A stretch of 64,000 nucleotides of DNA from JAAZBV01 sp964499695 (lineage in GTDB: Bacteria; Desulfobacterota; DSM-4660; Desulfatiglandales; HGW-15), in assembly GCA_964499695.1 (NCBI GenBank), contig CAZCMD010000006.1, forward strand, positions 1-64,000, in the 5' to 3' direction. Every line of letters starts with the position of its first letter. Within the stretch, counting starts at the first letter, position 1. The position numbers and the translations under genes were made by a program. Under the pieces are notes generated by a model. It was not told the DNA's origin. It was given only the letters and a program-made list of their open reading frames with translations, and ran no database searches. Below are positions 33,078-42,329 of this stretch, one piece after another.

Positions 33078-33109
33078 TGGGTCCGTAACCGCAAAAGGAT
33101 TACGACCCA
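33078..33109. terminator. Bulged hairpin between convergent genes
   Basis: TGGGT/ACCCA and CGTAA/TTACG form two 5-bp stems separated by one bulged C, with an 11-base loop. It lies between the convergent lpxR-like and cupin genes. There is no T tract, so a termination role is only a suggestion. Confidence 0.35.
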
Positions 33110-33131
33110 TTACTCATCATAAACTACCTGT

Positions 33132-33500
33132 CTATTTTTTACGCAGCATAGTAAGTATCATCTTAAACCGTTTAGTAGCCCTTAATGCATGGGGGATATT
33201 TGCGGGCATTAAAATCAGTTCACCTTCTTTAACCCTGTTTGATGCACCACCAATAATGACCTCGCTTTCACCATCCACCACCTGCACCAGTGCATCAAAG
33301 GGGGCAGTATGCTCGCTTAATCCCTGACCCTCATCAAAGGCAAACAGGGTAACTGTACCGGCATCGTTTTCAACCAGTGTACGGCTTACAATTGCATCCT
33401 CGCCGTATTCTATTAAATTATCAATATGCGCCGGTTCTCCTGCCTTTAAACCTGTTTTCTTCTGTGATTTTGTGTCATTACCTATCTGTGTAAGTGCCAT
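33132..33500 (-). CDS. Cupin-domain protein
   Basis: This 122-residue protein has a single conserved cupin barrel. Motif 1 includes EGQGLSEHTAPFDALVQVVDG (in part, about 57-76) with a histidine ligand, and motif 2 is LMPANIPHAL with a second histidine. One or two metal ligands seem absent from motif 1 compared with the GxHxHxxxxE pattern (SEHTAPFDA), so catalysis is uncertain. A perfect TTGAC-TTAT-GTCAA palindrome lies about 80 bases upstream, suggesting redox or nitrosative control by a CRP/FNR-type regulator. The gene is monocistronic. Confidence 0.8.
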   Translation of the reverse strand: MALTQIGNDTKSQKKTGLKAGEPAHIDNLIEYGEDAIVSRTLVENDAGTVTLFAFDEGQGLSEHTAPFDALVQVVDGESEVIIGGASNRVKEGELILMPANIPHALRATKRFKMILTMLRKK

Positions 33501-33578
33501 ATATGCCTCCTTTTTAATTACTCTTGCTCTTGCTCTTTATTACAATCTCATTTATATTACAGCCCTAATTTAAAGTCG

Positions 33579-33592
33579 TTGACTTATGTCAA
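33579..33592. promoter_or_regulatory. Candidate CRP/FNR-family operator (TTGAC-TTAT-GTCAA)
   Basis: A perfect palindrome of TTGAC half-sites with a four-base spacer, 79 bases upstream of the cupin start. It matches the element at 29562-29575 in 13 of 14 bases. The rest of the 33501-33798 intergenic region, shared with the divergent hybrid kinase, holds no gene. Confidence 0.6.
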
Positions 33593-33798
33593 AGACTCTA
33601 TTTTTTACCTGTTATAAAAAGCGGGTCTGTCAAAATGAATCATAATATTGCTATTTACTCAGCAATTGATTATATTAGGCAGACTTTTCAGCCGTAAAAT
33701 CCTCCAATCTGTATATGTGCCCGCTCAATGGCTTAAAAGCGAATTATAGTCTTACCATCTAAATTAAAATACAATATAAACATTAAGCAGGTTTTCAA

Positions 33799-35826
33799 AT
33801 GGAAAAAGAGCAGGGCACTAAAGGACTGGAACAGAAGATAAAAGAGCTTGAAGGTGTTATTCAGGCGCAGAATCAAAAGGAAATCGCATTGCGTGATGAA
33901 ATCAGGGGGCTTAACCAGAGCTGCAAGCACTATGATACCATTATGCAGTATACAGAGGATTTTATTTTGATATGTGACCGTGATGGTAATGCCCTCGCAT
34001 ATAACAACAGTTACAGGGATGTAATGGAAATTTACTTGAAACAGGATATCAAACCGGGCATGCAACCCTATAAGGCCGGCCCCCCTGAACTGGTAAAGAG
34101 ATGGGACATGCTTCGTGAAAAGGTATTGAAAGGTGAAAAACTCAAGGCCGAATCATCTGCTGTAACAGACACAGGAGACTCCTTTTTTGAGACCATATTC
34201 TGCCCGGTAAAAAATGGTGATGGGGTAACTGGTTTTATTGAGATCACAAGGAACATAACCGGATACAAAAAAACTGAAGCCGCGCTCAGGGAGAGCAATG
34301 AATTCAACATAAGCCTGCTTGATAATTCACCAAATGCAATAATGGTATTGGACCCCGATACATCAATCAGGTATGTAAATCAATATTTTGAAAAGATGAC
34401 AGGGTATTCCCCCTCAGAAATAATAGGTTGTAAAATCCCATACCCCTGGTGGGTTGATGATCCTGCATATGGCACACTTGAGGAAAAGAAAAAACAGTTT
34501 CCTATAGGGGTTAAGCCAACGGAAAGGCGATTCAGAAAAAAGAATGGGGAATATGCCTGGTCAGAGATAAGTATCACCCCGATATATAAAGATGGCACCA
34601 TGAGCTATTCGCTTGAGACCATGGTCGACATTACAGATCGTAAAAAGACAGAGGAGGAAAAACGGAATTTAGAAGAAAAGCTGCACAGATCACAGAAGAT
34701 GGAATCATTAGGCATTCTGGCAGGCGGTGTAGCCCATGACCTTAACAATGTCCTTTCAGGCATAGTGAGTTATCCTGAACTGCTTCTTTTGGACCTGCCC
34801 CAGGAGAGTAATCTCAGAAAACCTATTACTACCATGATGGACGCCGGTAAGAGGGCGGTTGCAATTGTGCAGGACCTTTTAACAATTGCCCGCAGTGTGG
34901 CAACCCCGAAAAAGACAATAAACCTGAACAGTCTGATAAGCGAGTACATCAAATCACCTGAGTTCAGGAATGTCGAAGCGCATAATCCCGCGATCACCTT
35001 TAAATATGAACTGGACAACTCCCTTTTGAACATAAACGGCTCATACATACACCTGAAAAAAATACTGATGAACCTGATCTCAAACGCCTCTGATGCGATC
35101 GAGGAGTCTGGGAGTGTCATAATATCCACCTCAAACAGGTATCTTGACCGTCCGCTTAAGGGGTATGATGATGTAAAGATAGGTGAATATGCGGTATTAT
35201 CTGTATCAGATAATGGAACCGGGATATCTCGCGCAGACCTGAACAGGATATTTGAGCCCTTCTATTCAAAAAAGGTGATGGGCAGGAGCGGGACAGGTCT
35301 GGGGTTGGCAGTAGTCTGGAATGTGATGAAGGAACATGAAGGTTATATCAATGTGTCAAGTGGTGGTGATGGTACAACCTTTGATATGTATTTCCCAATA
35401 ACAAGAGGCAAGATATCAGGTGCAGATATTGAAATGCCCATAAACGCCCTGCTTGGAAACGGTGAAAAAATACTTGTCGTTGATGATATAGATAGTCAGC
35501 GTGAGATCTCAAGCAGGATGCTTGAAAAGCTCGGCTACAGTGTGCATGCCTTAAGCAGCGGTGAAGAGGCAGTGGAATACCTTAAAGAAAACTCAGTGGA
35601 TTTAATCATCCTGGATATGATTATGGACCCCGGAATAAACGGCCGGGAGACCTATCAGAGGATAAAAAAGATCAACCCCTCACAGAAGGCAGTTATTGTA
35701 AGCGGGTTTGCAGAAACGGAAGATGTAAAGGCAACCATGAAACTGGGGGCCGGTTGCTTCATTAAAAAGCCGTTTATGCTCCAGACGCTTGGAATCTCTA
35801 TAAAAGAAGAACTGAAGAAACCCTAA
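33799..35826 (+). CDS. PAS-PAS hybrid histidine kinase with C-terminal receiver
   Basis: This 675-residue soluble protein starts with a coiled coil (about 1-40) and two PAS domains (about 45-155 and 165-285). The phosphoacceptor helix has GGVAHDLNN with H313. The ATPase domain follows (NLISNASDAIE, DNGTGIS, FEPFYSKK, GTGLGLAVVW). The C-terminal receiver (about 550-675) has the phospho-aspartate D606. There is no membrane segment, so it senses a cytoplasmic signal. No separate DNA-binding regulator is adjacent. It converges with the SDR gene, leaving only 6 bases between stops. Confidence 0.9.
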   Translation: MEKEQGTKGLEQKIKELEGVIQAQNQKEIALRDEIRGLNQSCKHYDTIMQYTEDFILICDRDGNALAYNNSYRDVMEIYLKQDIKPGMQPYKAGPPELVKRWDMLREKVLKGEKLKAESSAVTDTGDSFFETIFCPVKNGDGVTGFIEITRNITGYKKTEAALRESNEFNISLLDNSPNAIMVLDPDTSIRYVNQYFEKMTGYSPSEIIGCKIPYPWWVDDPAYGTLEEKKKQFPIGVKPTERRFRKKNGEYAWSEISITPIYKDGTMSYSLETMVDITDRKKTEEEKRNLEEKLHRSQKMESLGILAGGVAHDLNNVLSGIVSYPELLLLDLPQESNLRKPITTMMDAGKRAVAIVQDLLTIARSVATPKKTINLNSLISEYIKSPEFRNVEAHNPAITFKYELDNSLLNINGSYIHLKKILMNLISNASDAIEESGSVIISTSNRYLDRPLKGYDDVKIGEYAVLSVSDNGTGISRADLNRIFEPFYSKKVMGRSGTGLGLAVVWNVMKEHEGYINVSSGGDGTTFDMYFPITRGKISGADIEMPINALLGNGEKILVVDDIDSQREISSRMLEKLGYSVHALSSGEEAVEYLKENSVDLIILDMIMDPGINGRETYQRIKKINPSQKAVIVSGFAETEDVKATMKLGAGCFIKKPFMLQTLGISIKEELKKP

Positions 35827-35832
35827 TATGCT

Positions 35833-36720
35833 TTAATCATCTCCCGGGGGCGTCAGTGAAAATGGAAGCGTGTTTGGAAAATCATCACGGACTTTTCCTT
35901 TGGTTAATGTCTGAGGGATTATCTCAGCCAATTCATCTGAGGTGAAATGTCCCTTTTTCCACAGCACCTGCTTTACCTGAGGAGGTTCCTCATATATACC
36001 GACATGTCCGTTATATACCTCAAAGATACAGCCGTTAATATGATCTGCCGCCTCACTTGCCAGGTAGATCACCAGTACCGCGACATCTTCAGTTTTCTTC
36101 TCCTCAAACTCCTGTATTTTTACTACTGCACCGCGCCAGGCTGCAATAGGACGGATTATGTTGCAGGTAACGCTAAAGGGGGCCATATCCCTTGCAACAG
36201 AACGGGAAAACCCTGTAATACCTTCTTTGGCTGCTGAATAGGCTGAGCCTCCTTTTAAACCTAACCCGTTATGGGATGATATATTGATTATACGGCCATA
36301 TTTTTGCTCTTTCATTATTATGGATGCTTCATGGGTACAGTAAAAGGTGCCGTAAAGATGCGTCTTTATCATAGCGTCCCAGTCAACTGCATTCATCTCG
36401 TAAATAAAACCGCCCCTGATAATTCCGGCATTGTTAACGAGTATATCAACCCTTCCGTAGTGTTGAATGGCGCTTTTTATTATGTTCTTTGCACCACTTT
36501 CTTTAGCCACGCTATCATAACTGGCTATTGCGTCTCCTCCCTCTTTTCGGATCATCTCAACTACCTCATCCGCAGCATTACATGAAGATCCCTCCCCGTT
36601 AAAACTGGTCCCCAGATCATTTACAACTACTTTAGCCCCCTCTTTAGCCATTCCAATAGCATAGGCCTTTCCCAGACCGTTTCCTGCACCGGTTATAACA
36701 GCAACCCTGTTTTTTAACAT
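35833..36720 (-). CDS. Short-chain dehydrogenase/reductase (SDR)
   Basis: This 295-residue oxidoreductase has the classical NAD(P)-binding TGAGNGLGKAYAIG motif (about 10-23), the NNAG motif, a catalytic serine in INISSHNG, and the YSAAK active-site motif. It carries a C-terminal extension of about 40 residues beyond the usual 250. The form recalls hydroxyacyl-CoA or hydroxysteroid dehydrogenase-type SDRs, but no acyl-CoA gene is adjacent. It lies 70 bases downstream of the UroD-family gene on the same strand and may share its transcript. Confidence 0.85.
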   Translation of the reverse strand: MLKNRVAVITGAGNGLGKAYAIGMAKEGAKVVVNDLGTSFNGEGSSCNAADEVVEMIRKEGGDAIASYDSVAKESGAKNIIKSAIQHYGRVDILVNNAGIIRGGFIYEMNAVDWDAMIKTHLYGTFYCTHEASIIMKEQKYGRIINISSHNGLGLKGGSAYSAAKEGITGFSRSVARDMAPFSVTCNIIRPIAAWRGAVVKIQEFEEKKTEDVAVLVIYLASEAADHINGCIFEVYNGHVGIYEEPPQVKQVLWKKGHFTSDELAEIIPQTLTKGKVRDDFPNTLPFSLTPPGDD

Positions 36721-36790
36721 ATCTCCCCTAAAGCACCTCTTTTATCCCCGATAGCTAATCTGATGAGTAAGGATTATCATTATAACTTCT

Positions 36791-37807
36791 TCATTTCCTT
36801 TTTAGACGCTTGAAAAAATCAAAACCATAGGTGTCTATTTCATCTACAACAACATCATTGATGCCGGGGGTAAGAGGAACACCGTTAGGGATACAGGGTA
36901 TAAAGTGCCCTGCTGGCACATAATCATCACATGCCCTTCTAACCTCTTTACGCACATCAGCCTCTTTCCAGTTTTTAAAATCAAATACAGCGCCATCTAT
37001 GCCGCCCTGAAGGGCCATGCGGCCTTTTACCCTCTTCTGAACATCCTGGATATTATTCTGCGGTATAATCCCCTGCCATACATCTATCCCGAGGTCTACC
37101 ATGTCCTCTACTATTGGGGCACATACACAGTCAGCATGATGCTGAATCAGTACATTCCTTGATCTTATATAGCCATAGATGCGTTCATAGTGGGGCTTTA
37201 ACATCTTACGCCATGTCTCAGGCGACATGAAAAGGCTTCGCTTATTTCCCCAGTCATCATGAAAATGGATCATGTCAGGGTTGAGGTTATCTATCAAAAG
37301 TTTCACATATTCTATTTTGTAATCCGCAATCACTGTGAGAAGCTCGGTCATGGCCTCAGGTTCTGCCAGATAATTCATAAGTGCATCTTCAAACCCCATA
37401 AGGTGATGGGACATCTCAAAAAGACCACCAAAGCAGACGCACATAAGGAGTTGGTTCTTCCTGTCAAATGCATCTGCCCTTGCCTTTGACTCTTCCCAGC
37501 TCTTTACTATTTTTGAGGGCCAGGGCACATTTACATACTTTTCCCACTTGGTTATATCCTTTATTACCTTGGTCTCCTCAGTAATATGCGGGTTAGCCGC
37601 AAAATGGCCCTTTAACCATTTCCATGATACACCCCAGCTGTCTTTTACGGTTTCACCTTCAACCCGCTGAGGTGATGAAAGCATTATGGAATCAAAGAAA
37701 AAACCGTTTGTATAGAGGTGTTCATTACAAAGGTACTGTGGATTATCATTCTTCATAAGACGAAGATAGTTTTCTCTGGGTGTTATCGGGTAATCGTTAA
37801 TATTCAT
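36791..37807 (-). CDS. Uroporphyrinogen decarboxylase-family protein
   Basis: This 338-residue TIM-barrel protein belongs to the UroD/MtaA clan. Segments seen include the central IHFHDDWGNKRSLFMSP motif, VLIQHHADC with possible zinc ligands, and the late ALQGGIDGAVF and FIPCIPNGVPLTPG motifs. In anaerobes many members are not haem enzymes but corrinoid- or zinc-dependent methyltransferases. The histidine- and cysteine-rich sites favour that reading over true UroD. It lies between a split-Soret cytochrome gene and an SDR gene, all in the same orientation. The substrate is unknown. Confidence 0.8.
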   Translation of the reverse strand: MNINDYPITPRENYLRLMKNDNPQYLCNEHLYTNGFFFDSIMLSSPQRVEGETVKDSWGVSWKWLKGHFAANPHITEETKVIKDITKWEKYVNVPWPSKIVKSWEESKARADAFDRKNQLLMCVCFGGLFEMSHHLMGFEDALMNYLAEPEAMTELLTVIADYKIEYVKLLIDNLNPDMIHFHDDWGNKRSLFMSPETWRKMLKPHYERIYGYIRSRNVLIQHHADCVCAPIVEDMVDLGIDVWQGIIPQNNIQDVQKRVKGRMALQGGIDGAVFDFKNWKEADVRKEVRRACDDYVPAGHFIPCIPNGVPLTPGINDVVVDEIDTYGFDFFKRLKRK

Positions 37808-37870
37808 TTCACTCTCCTTTTATTTTACTGCTGCTTACTGTTTTATAAAATCTCCTGCCAGATATAAATA

Positions 37871-38632
37871 TTAATGCGGATTTTCATGACAGGTGTTGCA
37901 TGACATATTCGCTGAAACATTGCCTTTTTCCTTTTCCGGCCCATGACATGACATGCAGCCTTTTGAAAAGTCATTCAGATTTTCAGCATATTTTATTGTA
38001 CCGGCTGTGTAATCATTGAGCATGCTCACCACCTTCATTGCCACATCCGCCACCATGCGGTTGCATCGTTCAAAATGAGGCATAGTCATCAGCTTATGAC
38101 CTGAGGCATTTGACCATTTTGTGCAGGAGATATGACAGAGATTTGACCCTGATACTGAGGTGGCAATCTGGATGTCCTGATTCGGTTTAACAGGTTTATA
38201 AACGGGCATCGCTGTTTTTTCATACCACAGGGAAAGCTCGTTACATAGTGCAAAAAGATCCGTCTGTTTTTCTATAAAGATGCCAAAGAGAAGGCCTCCG
38301 GCGTTTACTGTCCCGCAAAGGGAGCCAAGGCCGCCTATGCCCCCGCTGCCGTAGACGGTCGCGGCAACCGGGAATGTATTATAAGGGGCACCGTATTTAT
38401 CAGCAAGTGTACCCATAATTGACTCTACCACACCGTACATACAGCCGATTTTAGCCCATGCCGACTGGTATGCCCTTTCCTGAACAGATTCAGGCTTAAT
38501 AGAATTCCATTTCCACTGGGTGGGCTTTTCAGAGTCAGCGCTGACAATCCTGCCTGCACTGCTCAGTATCACCCCTCCTACAGCAGCGCCACCTATCTTT
38601 AACATTCTCCTTCGTGTAATTTCAGATTTCAT
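37871..38632 (-). CDS. Tat-exported split-Soret-type dihaem cytochrome (C_GCAxxG_C_C family)
   Basis: The 253-residue precursor begins with a twin-arginine leader (TRRRMLKIGG then a hydrophobic stretch to about 30). The C_GCAxxG_C_C-type domain has C64 in AKIGCMYG, C106 in GSLCG, and a late cysteine pair. Two CxxCH haem motifs, C226-H230 and C245-H249, close the protein. This layout matches the split-Soret cytochrome c known from Desulfovibrio, a periplasmic protein of uncertain role in oxidative stress or nitrate growth. It heads a minus-strand group with the UroD-like and SDR genes and is divergent from an HTH/Fe-S protein. Confidence 0.8.
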   Translation of the reverse strand: MKSEITRRRMLKIGGAAVGGVILSSAGRIVSADSEKPTQWKWNSIKPESVQERAYQSAWAKIGCMYGVVESIMGTLADKYGAPYNTFPVAATVYGSGGIGGLGSLCGTVNAGGLLFGIFIEKQTDLFALCNELSLWYEKTAMPVYKPVKPNQDIQIATSVSGSNLCHISCTKWSNASGHKLMTMPHFERCNRMVADVAMKVVSMLNDYTAGTIKYAENLNDFSKGCMSCHGPEKEKGNVSANMSCNTCHENPH

Positions 38633-38681
38633 GCTTATCGCCCCTTTGATATATCTATGAAATAATGGTATTAGAAACCGG

Positions 38682-38710
38682 ATTCAACCAATTTATGAAA
38701 CCGCTGTCAA
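38682..38710 (-). promoter_or_regulatory. Predicted promoter of the split-Soret cytochrome, with nearby TGAA-N4-TTCA repeat
   Basis: On the minus strand TTGACA (38710-38705) and TTGAAT (38687-38682) are 17 bases apart, about 50 bases upstream of the start. An imperfect palindrome, TGAACCGATTCA, lies just upstream at 38744-38755, and a related AACCGGATTCA at about 38676-38686 overlaps the -10 box. This could be an operator. Confidence 0.4.
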
Positions 38711-38931
38711 TGAAATAGATGAGTATTAAAACAATAATAAAAATGAACCGATTCATAAAATATCTGTATATTATAGTAAGCGTATACGGGTAACAAAATA
38801 TCGGATTTGCTATCTTTTTCCGATTGCTTAACGGATACCATTGGCTTACATATAACTTTATGTTAAAGAATGATTATATGATCCTGCAAGTTTTCAGATA
38901 ATTATCAGAATTAAAGAGAGGAAAAAATAAA

Positions 38932-40011
38932 ATGCAATCAGAAGACAAAATATATAGAGAGTTACAGATGCATCTTGATAAACAGGCAGTTGGCTTTCCT
39001 GCAACTGAGTCAGGTGTTGAGATTCGTATTCTCAAAGAACTTTTCAACCCTGAACAGGCGCGTGTTGCCCTTTGCCTAAATTATGAACCACAGTCAGCGT
39101 CGGATATTTATGAACAGTTAAAAGATAAAGGCATGTCCCTTGACAAGATCAAGAATATCCTTGATGAACTGGCAGCTAATGGGTCTATAGGTGAAAAGGA
39201 TAAAAACGGTATTGGATATTATTTTATAATGCCGCTATTAATAGGTATAGTAGAATGGCATGGCAGCAAAGCTACTCCGCAGTTCTGGGCAGATTTTGGT
39301 GAATATATCAACAGCAATTATGGAAAGGCATATGCCGGCACCAGCATATCCCAAATGCGTACAATCCCTGTCAGAAAAAGTATTGAAATAGAACACAGCG
39401 TTACCACCTATGACCATGTGAGAGATATTATCAACAATACAGATGGGCCGATCATTATAAGCCCGTGCATGTGCCGTGAAGGCGCAAAAGGGAGAGGTGA
39501 GCCCTGTAAAAAAACAACCCGCATAGAGGCATGTATGGCCTTTAACGACTGGGCAAGGCATTTTATAAAAGCAGGGCAAGGAAGAGAGATTACACGCGAA
39601 GAGGCACTGGAGATAACCCGCCAAAACGAAGAGGATGGCCTTATCCTGCAGCCTACAAACTACCAGAAACCGGATTTCATCTGTGCCTGTTGCGGATGCT
39701 GTTGCAGTGTCCTTAGAATACAGAAATTATTACCAGAGCCGGCCAAAAACTGGTCTCACAATTATAATGCTGTTGTAGACACTGGGTTATGCACCGGCTG
39801 CGGTATTTGTGTTGAAAGGTGTCAGATTGAGGCTATTACGATTGACGAACAGAATAATTGTTCAGTAATTAACCTTGACCGCTGTATCGGCTGTGGTAAC
39901 TGTGTTGTAACCTGCCCATCTAACGCATTAACGATGGTTAAGGTGGAAAATGAATCAGTTCCACCTCAGGACTCCACAGGTCTTTATAAAATACTGACGG
40001 AACATATTTAA
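38932..40011 (+). CDS. HTH-containing multi-cluster Fe-S protein
   Basis: This 359-residue protein has an N-terminal helical, winged-helix-like region (about 28-95). Cysteine-rich segments follow: PCMCREGAKGRGEPC at about 178-192, CACCGCCC at about 250-257, and two classical [4Fe-4S] ferredoxin motifs (CTGCGICVERC and CIGCGNCVVTC) at about 283-325. The ferredoxin half should carry two [4Fe-4S] clusters, and the middle cysteines may bind a third. The combination suggests a redox-responsive regulator or an electron carrier with a recognition domain. I recall related Fe-S proteins in Desulfobacterota, but the function is not established. AGAGAGG precedes the start. It is divergent from the split-Soret operon. 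Confidence 0.75.
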   Translation: MQSEDKIYRELQMHLDKQAVGFPATESGVEIRILKELFNPEQARVALCLNYEPQSASDIYEQLKDKGMSLDKIKNILDELAANGSIGEKDKNGIGYYFIMPLLIGIVEWHGSKATPQFWADFGEYINSNYGKAYAGTSISQMRTIPVRKSIEIEHSVTTYDHVRDIINNTDGPIIISPCMCREGAKGRGEPCKKTTRIEACMAFNDWARHFIKAGQGREITREEALEITRQNEEDGLILQPTNYQKPDFICACCGCCCSVLRIQKLLPEPAKNWSHNYNAVVDTGLCTGCGICVERCQIEAITIDEQNNCSVINLDRCIGCGNCVVTCPSNALTMVKVENESVPPQDSTGLYKILTEHI

Positions 40012-40094
40012 GTATCCTGGCTATTGAGGTTACAGTATCAGGTCAGACATAGTATTATTTTTATGTGTCCATTGAAAATATTACAGACCCAATT

Positions 40095-40150
40095 TTAATC
40101 ATTGTTCATTGATTATAGTATACTTTTAATTGATCACTGGACACTGTTAC
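40095..40150. repeat. Heptad-periodic intergenic repeat
   Basis: TTAATCA, TTGTTCA and TTGATTA follow one another in a 7-base register at 40095-40115. TTGATCA, CTGGACA and CTGTTAC do the same at 40130-40150. It lies between the Fe-S gene and the convergent secreted-protein gene, whose last codons it touches. It belongs to the same family as the arrays at 42401, 49211, 51133 and 57631. Confidence 0.5.
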
Positions 40151-41043
40151 TCTACATCACCTATTTTCGGTGCTTTAGGCTTCGCCTTCTTTGGCGGACC
40201 CATGATTGCATCGAAATCCAGGCCCGGGACACTTGGGGTCAGTGTGTGAACATACCTGATCTTCCCGTTTACCAGCCTGAAGGTATGGGAATCAGGCATT
40301 CCTGGATCTCTGCCGAACCTGCAAAAGATATTGACCGTGCCCATATCAACGTCCACCACATAATCCCGTTTGTTTATCGGGAGCTTATCCTCTCCTTCTG
40401 GAAAACCGACATAACAGCTGGCGTTTGGGTCATTAAAGTCCTTTGTGGTATACAATCCGCCTTCAAGGCGTGCACATGGTTTATTGAATGGTACCTTAGC
40501 TGCTCTATCTGAAAAGGCATCAAAGTAGGCATTCCCACCCTTGATCAGGGTATCACGGTCTACCTTTTCATCAGCGTTTAAAACCCTCCAGTCTTCCATT
40601 GTTGAATACTTCAGGTAATCAGTGGCGTTGAACAGCCAGTCCGATTTTTTAGTAACCATGCTGTCGATCTCGGTAATTTTACCTTTCTCAACCCTGAGAC
40701 GTGTGCCGATAACATAGGGGTTGTCCCCCTTGGCAATAATTACTTCCGTGAATGTTCGGCAGGTATCCACATCCAGAAAACTACGGCTAAAATCAATCGA
40801 AAGTGGAGTATTCCACATCCCCTGCTCCTTTTTGATCTCTGTCCAGTTTTCAATATACTTCACACTATCTGCAAGCAGCGCTCTGGACAAATCTCCAGCC
40901 TTCTGCGCCTCAAGGTAGCTGTCAATTGCGACCTGAAGTGTTTCACGAGTACATTCCTGAGCTTTACCTGCTGCAACATCCTCAGCCTGACCGAATGAAG
41001 AAATACAAAACAGAATCACGATACTCACAATTGTTCTATTCAT
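40147..41043 (-). CDS. Secreted protein of unknown function, possibly NTF2-like
   Basis: The 298-residue precursor has a signal peptide (about 1-20, cleavage near GQA-E). Helical and beta segments follow, including DSYLEAQKAGDLSRALLADSVKY (in part), the start of an NTF2/SnoaL-like pattern, and a C-terminal half with paired cysteines that could form disulfides. The C-terminus is Lys/Pro-rich (PPKKAKPKAPK). The ATG at 41043 has AGGAGGG directly upstream; the in-frame ATG at 41058 lies before this site. I do not recognise a specific family. A periplasmic location is likely. Confidence 0.65.
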   Translation of the reverse strand: MNRTIVSIVILFCISSFGQAEDVAAGKAQECTRETLQVAIDSYLEAQKAGDLSRALLADSVKYIENWTEIKKEQGMWNTPLSIDFSRSFLDVDTCRTFTEVIIAKGDNPYVIGTRLRVEKGKITEIDSMVTKKSDWLFNATDYLKYSTMEDWRVLNADEKVDRDTLIKGGNAYFDAFSDRAAKVPFNKPCARLEGGLYTTKDFNDPNASCYVGFPEGEDKLPINKRDYVVDVDMGTVNIFCRFGRDPGMPDSHTFRLVNGKIRYVHTLTPSVPGLDFDAIMGPPKKAKPKAPKIGDVE

Positions 41044-41135
41044 ATACCCTCCTATCAATTAGTTCATCTTTACTATCTTTTAGTTATTTGCTTAATGCTG
41101 TTATTATACATATTTAAAATGTAATTCCTTTTCAC

Positions 41136-42329
41136 CTAGTCAATCAAATGAGTTTCCTTCATTCGAACAGCAAAAGGAAACAGGCATAGTAAGCATCCAA
41201 ACAAAATGATCGTCCAGGGCACTGACCACTCAGATAATAATGCAGCGACTAGATATATGATTGAAATTGCCATCATCTGAAGCATTGAAGTAACAGATAG
41301 AACCGTAGCTCTTTTATCTGAAGGAATGAACTTGTTCATGTAACTTATAAAAAGAGGTGCTCTTGATAAACCGAATCCTGCTGCCAGCACGATAGAAGTA
41401 ATCAATACTGGGACATACTTTACATTCCCCATTAAAATAAAACATATCCCGGGAATAATGGCACCGAGGCTTAACAATTTTCTTTTAGCACCCAATATTT
41501 TTTCTATGCCTGTGAAGTTTTGAATAATGAGTATCTGAGACAGGGCCATTGCTGAATGAACAGAGCCGAAATACTTCACATCTACATTCGCACTTATAAG
41601 AAAGAGCTGATAGAAATAAATAACCAGCCAGGATATTGCACCAACAAATACCATATCAAATACCAGAATTTTCAATTCATGAGATTCAATAAAACAGTTT
41701 ATTCCTTCAAGAAGTGTTTTCCGATAGGATTTTTTGTTTTCCCCATCAAATATCGATGGTTCTTTTAATGTAAAGGTAATCAATCCTGCTATACCGATCG
41801 GAACTGCCATAAAGAGAAAAGGCGCCTTTAAATTGATTTTTGCAATAAAGCTTCCGAAGAAGGCACCGATAAGTATACCAGCCAATTTAAAAGATTCTGT
41901 TCTGCCAAAAACCCGTTTTGATTCATGACTTCTGCCGAGCTCCTTTAAAGTGTCATAAATAAAAGCCGAATCAGCGCCTGACATCAGTGATGCACCGACA
42001 GCAAAAATAAACTCTGCTGCTAAAAATACATAAAAATCCGGATAACTGATATATACCAGAACCGCAACACAGCTTATGAAACATGAGATCTGCATTGATA
42101 CTTTTCGTCCAAAAAAATCAGCGATTGTGCCTGTGGGGATTTCAAGAATAAAAACAAAAAACATAAAAGCTGCATTCAGGTAAAGTACCTGTGAAAAACT
42201 TATCCCACCCCACTCGGTAAAAAAGGGAACCAGTATCGCTGATATAAAATGCATATTGGCCAGCATCTTTATGAGATACATCTTTTGAATATTACTGTTA
42301 ATTGAGGGTGTAAGATAAGTATCAGTCAT
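41136..42329 (-). CDS. Major facilitator superfamily transporter
   Basis: This 397-residue protein has about twelve hydrophobic segments and the MFS loop 2-3 signature GTIADFFGRKVSMQ at about residues 66-79. A charged central loop (about 195-215, NKKSYRKTLLEGINC) separates the halves. It resembles drug or unknown-substrate efflux MFS proteins of the 12-segment type. It lies upstream of the secreted-protein gene in the same orientation with a gap of 92 bases. The substrate cannot be inferred. Confidence 0.85.
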   Translation of the reverse strand: MTDTYLTPSINSNIQKMYLIKMLANMHFISAILVPFFTEWGGISFSQVLYLNAAFMFFVFILEIPTGTIADFFGRKVSMQISCFISCVAVLVYISYPDFYVFLAAEFIFAVGASLMSGADSAFIYDTLKELGRSHESKRVFGRTESFKLAGILIGAFFGSFIAKINLKAPFLFMAVPIGIAGLITFTLKEPSIFDGENKKSYRKTLLEGINCFIESHELKILVFDMVFVGAISWLVIYFYQLFLISANVDVKYFGSVHSAMALSQILIIQNFTGIEKILGAKRKLLSLGAIIPGICFILMGNVKYVPVLITSIVLAAGFGLSRAPLFISYMNKFIPSDKRATVLSVTSMLQMMAISIIYLVAALLSEWSVPWTIILFGCLLCLFPFAVRMKETHLID

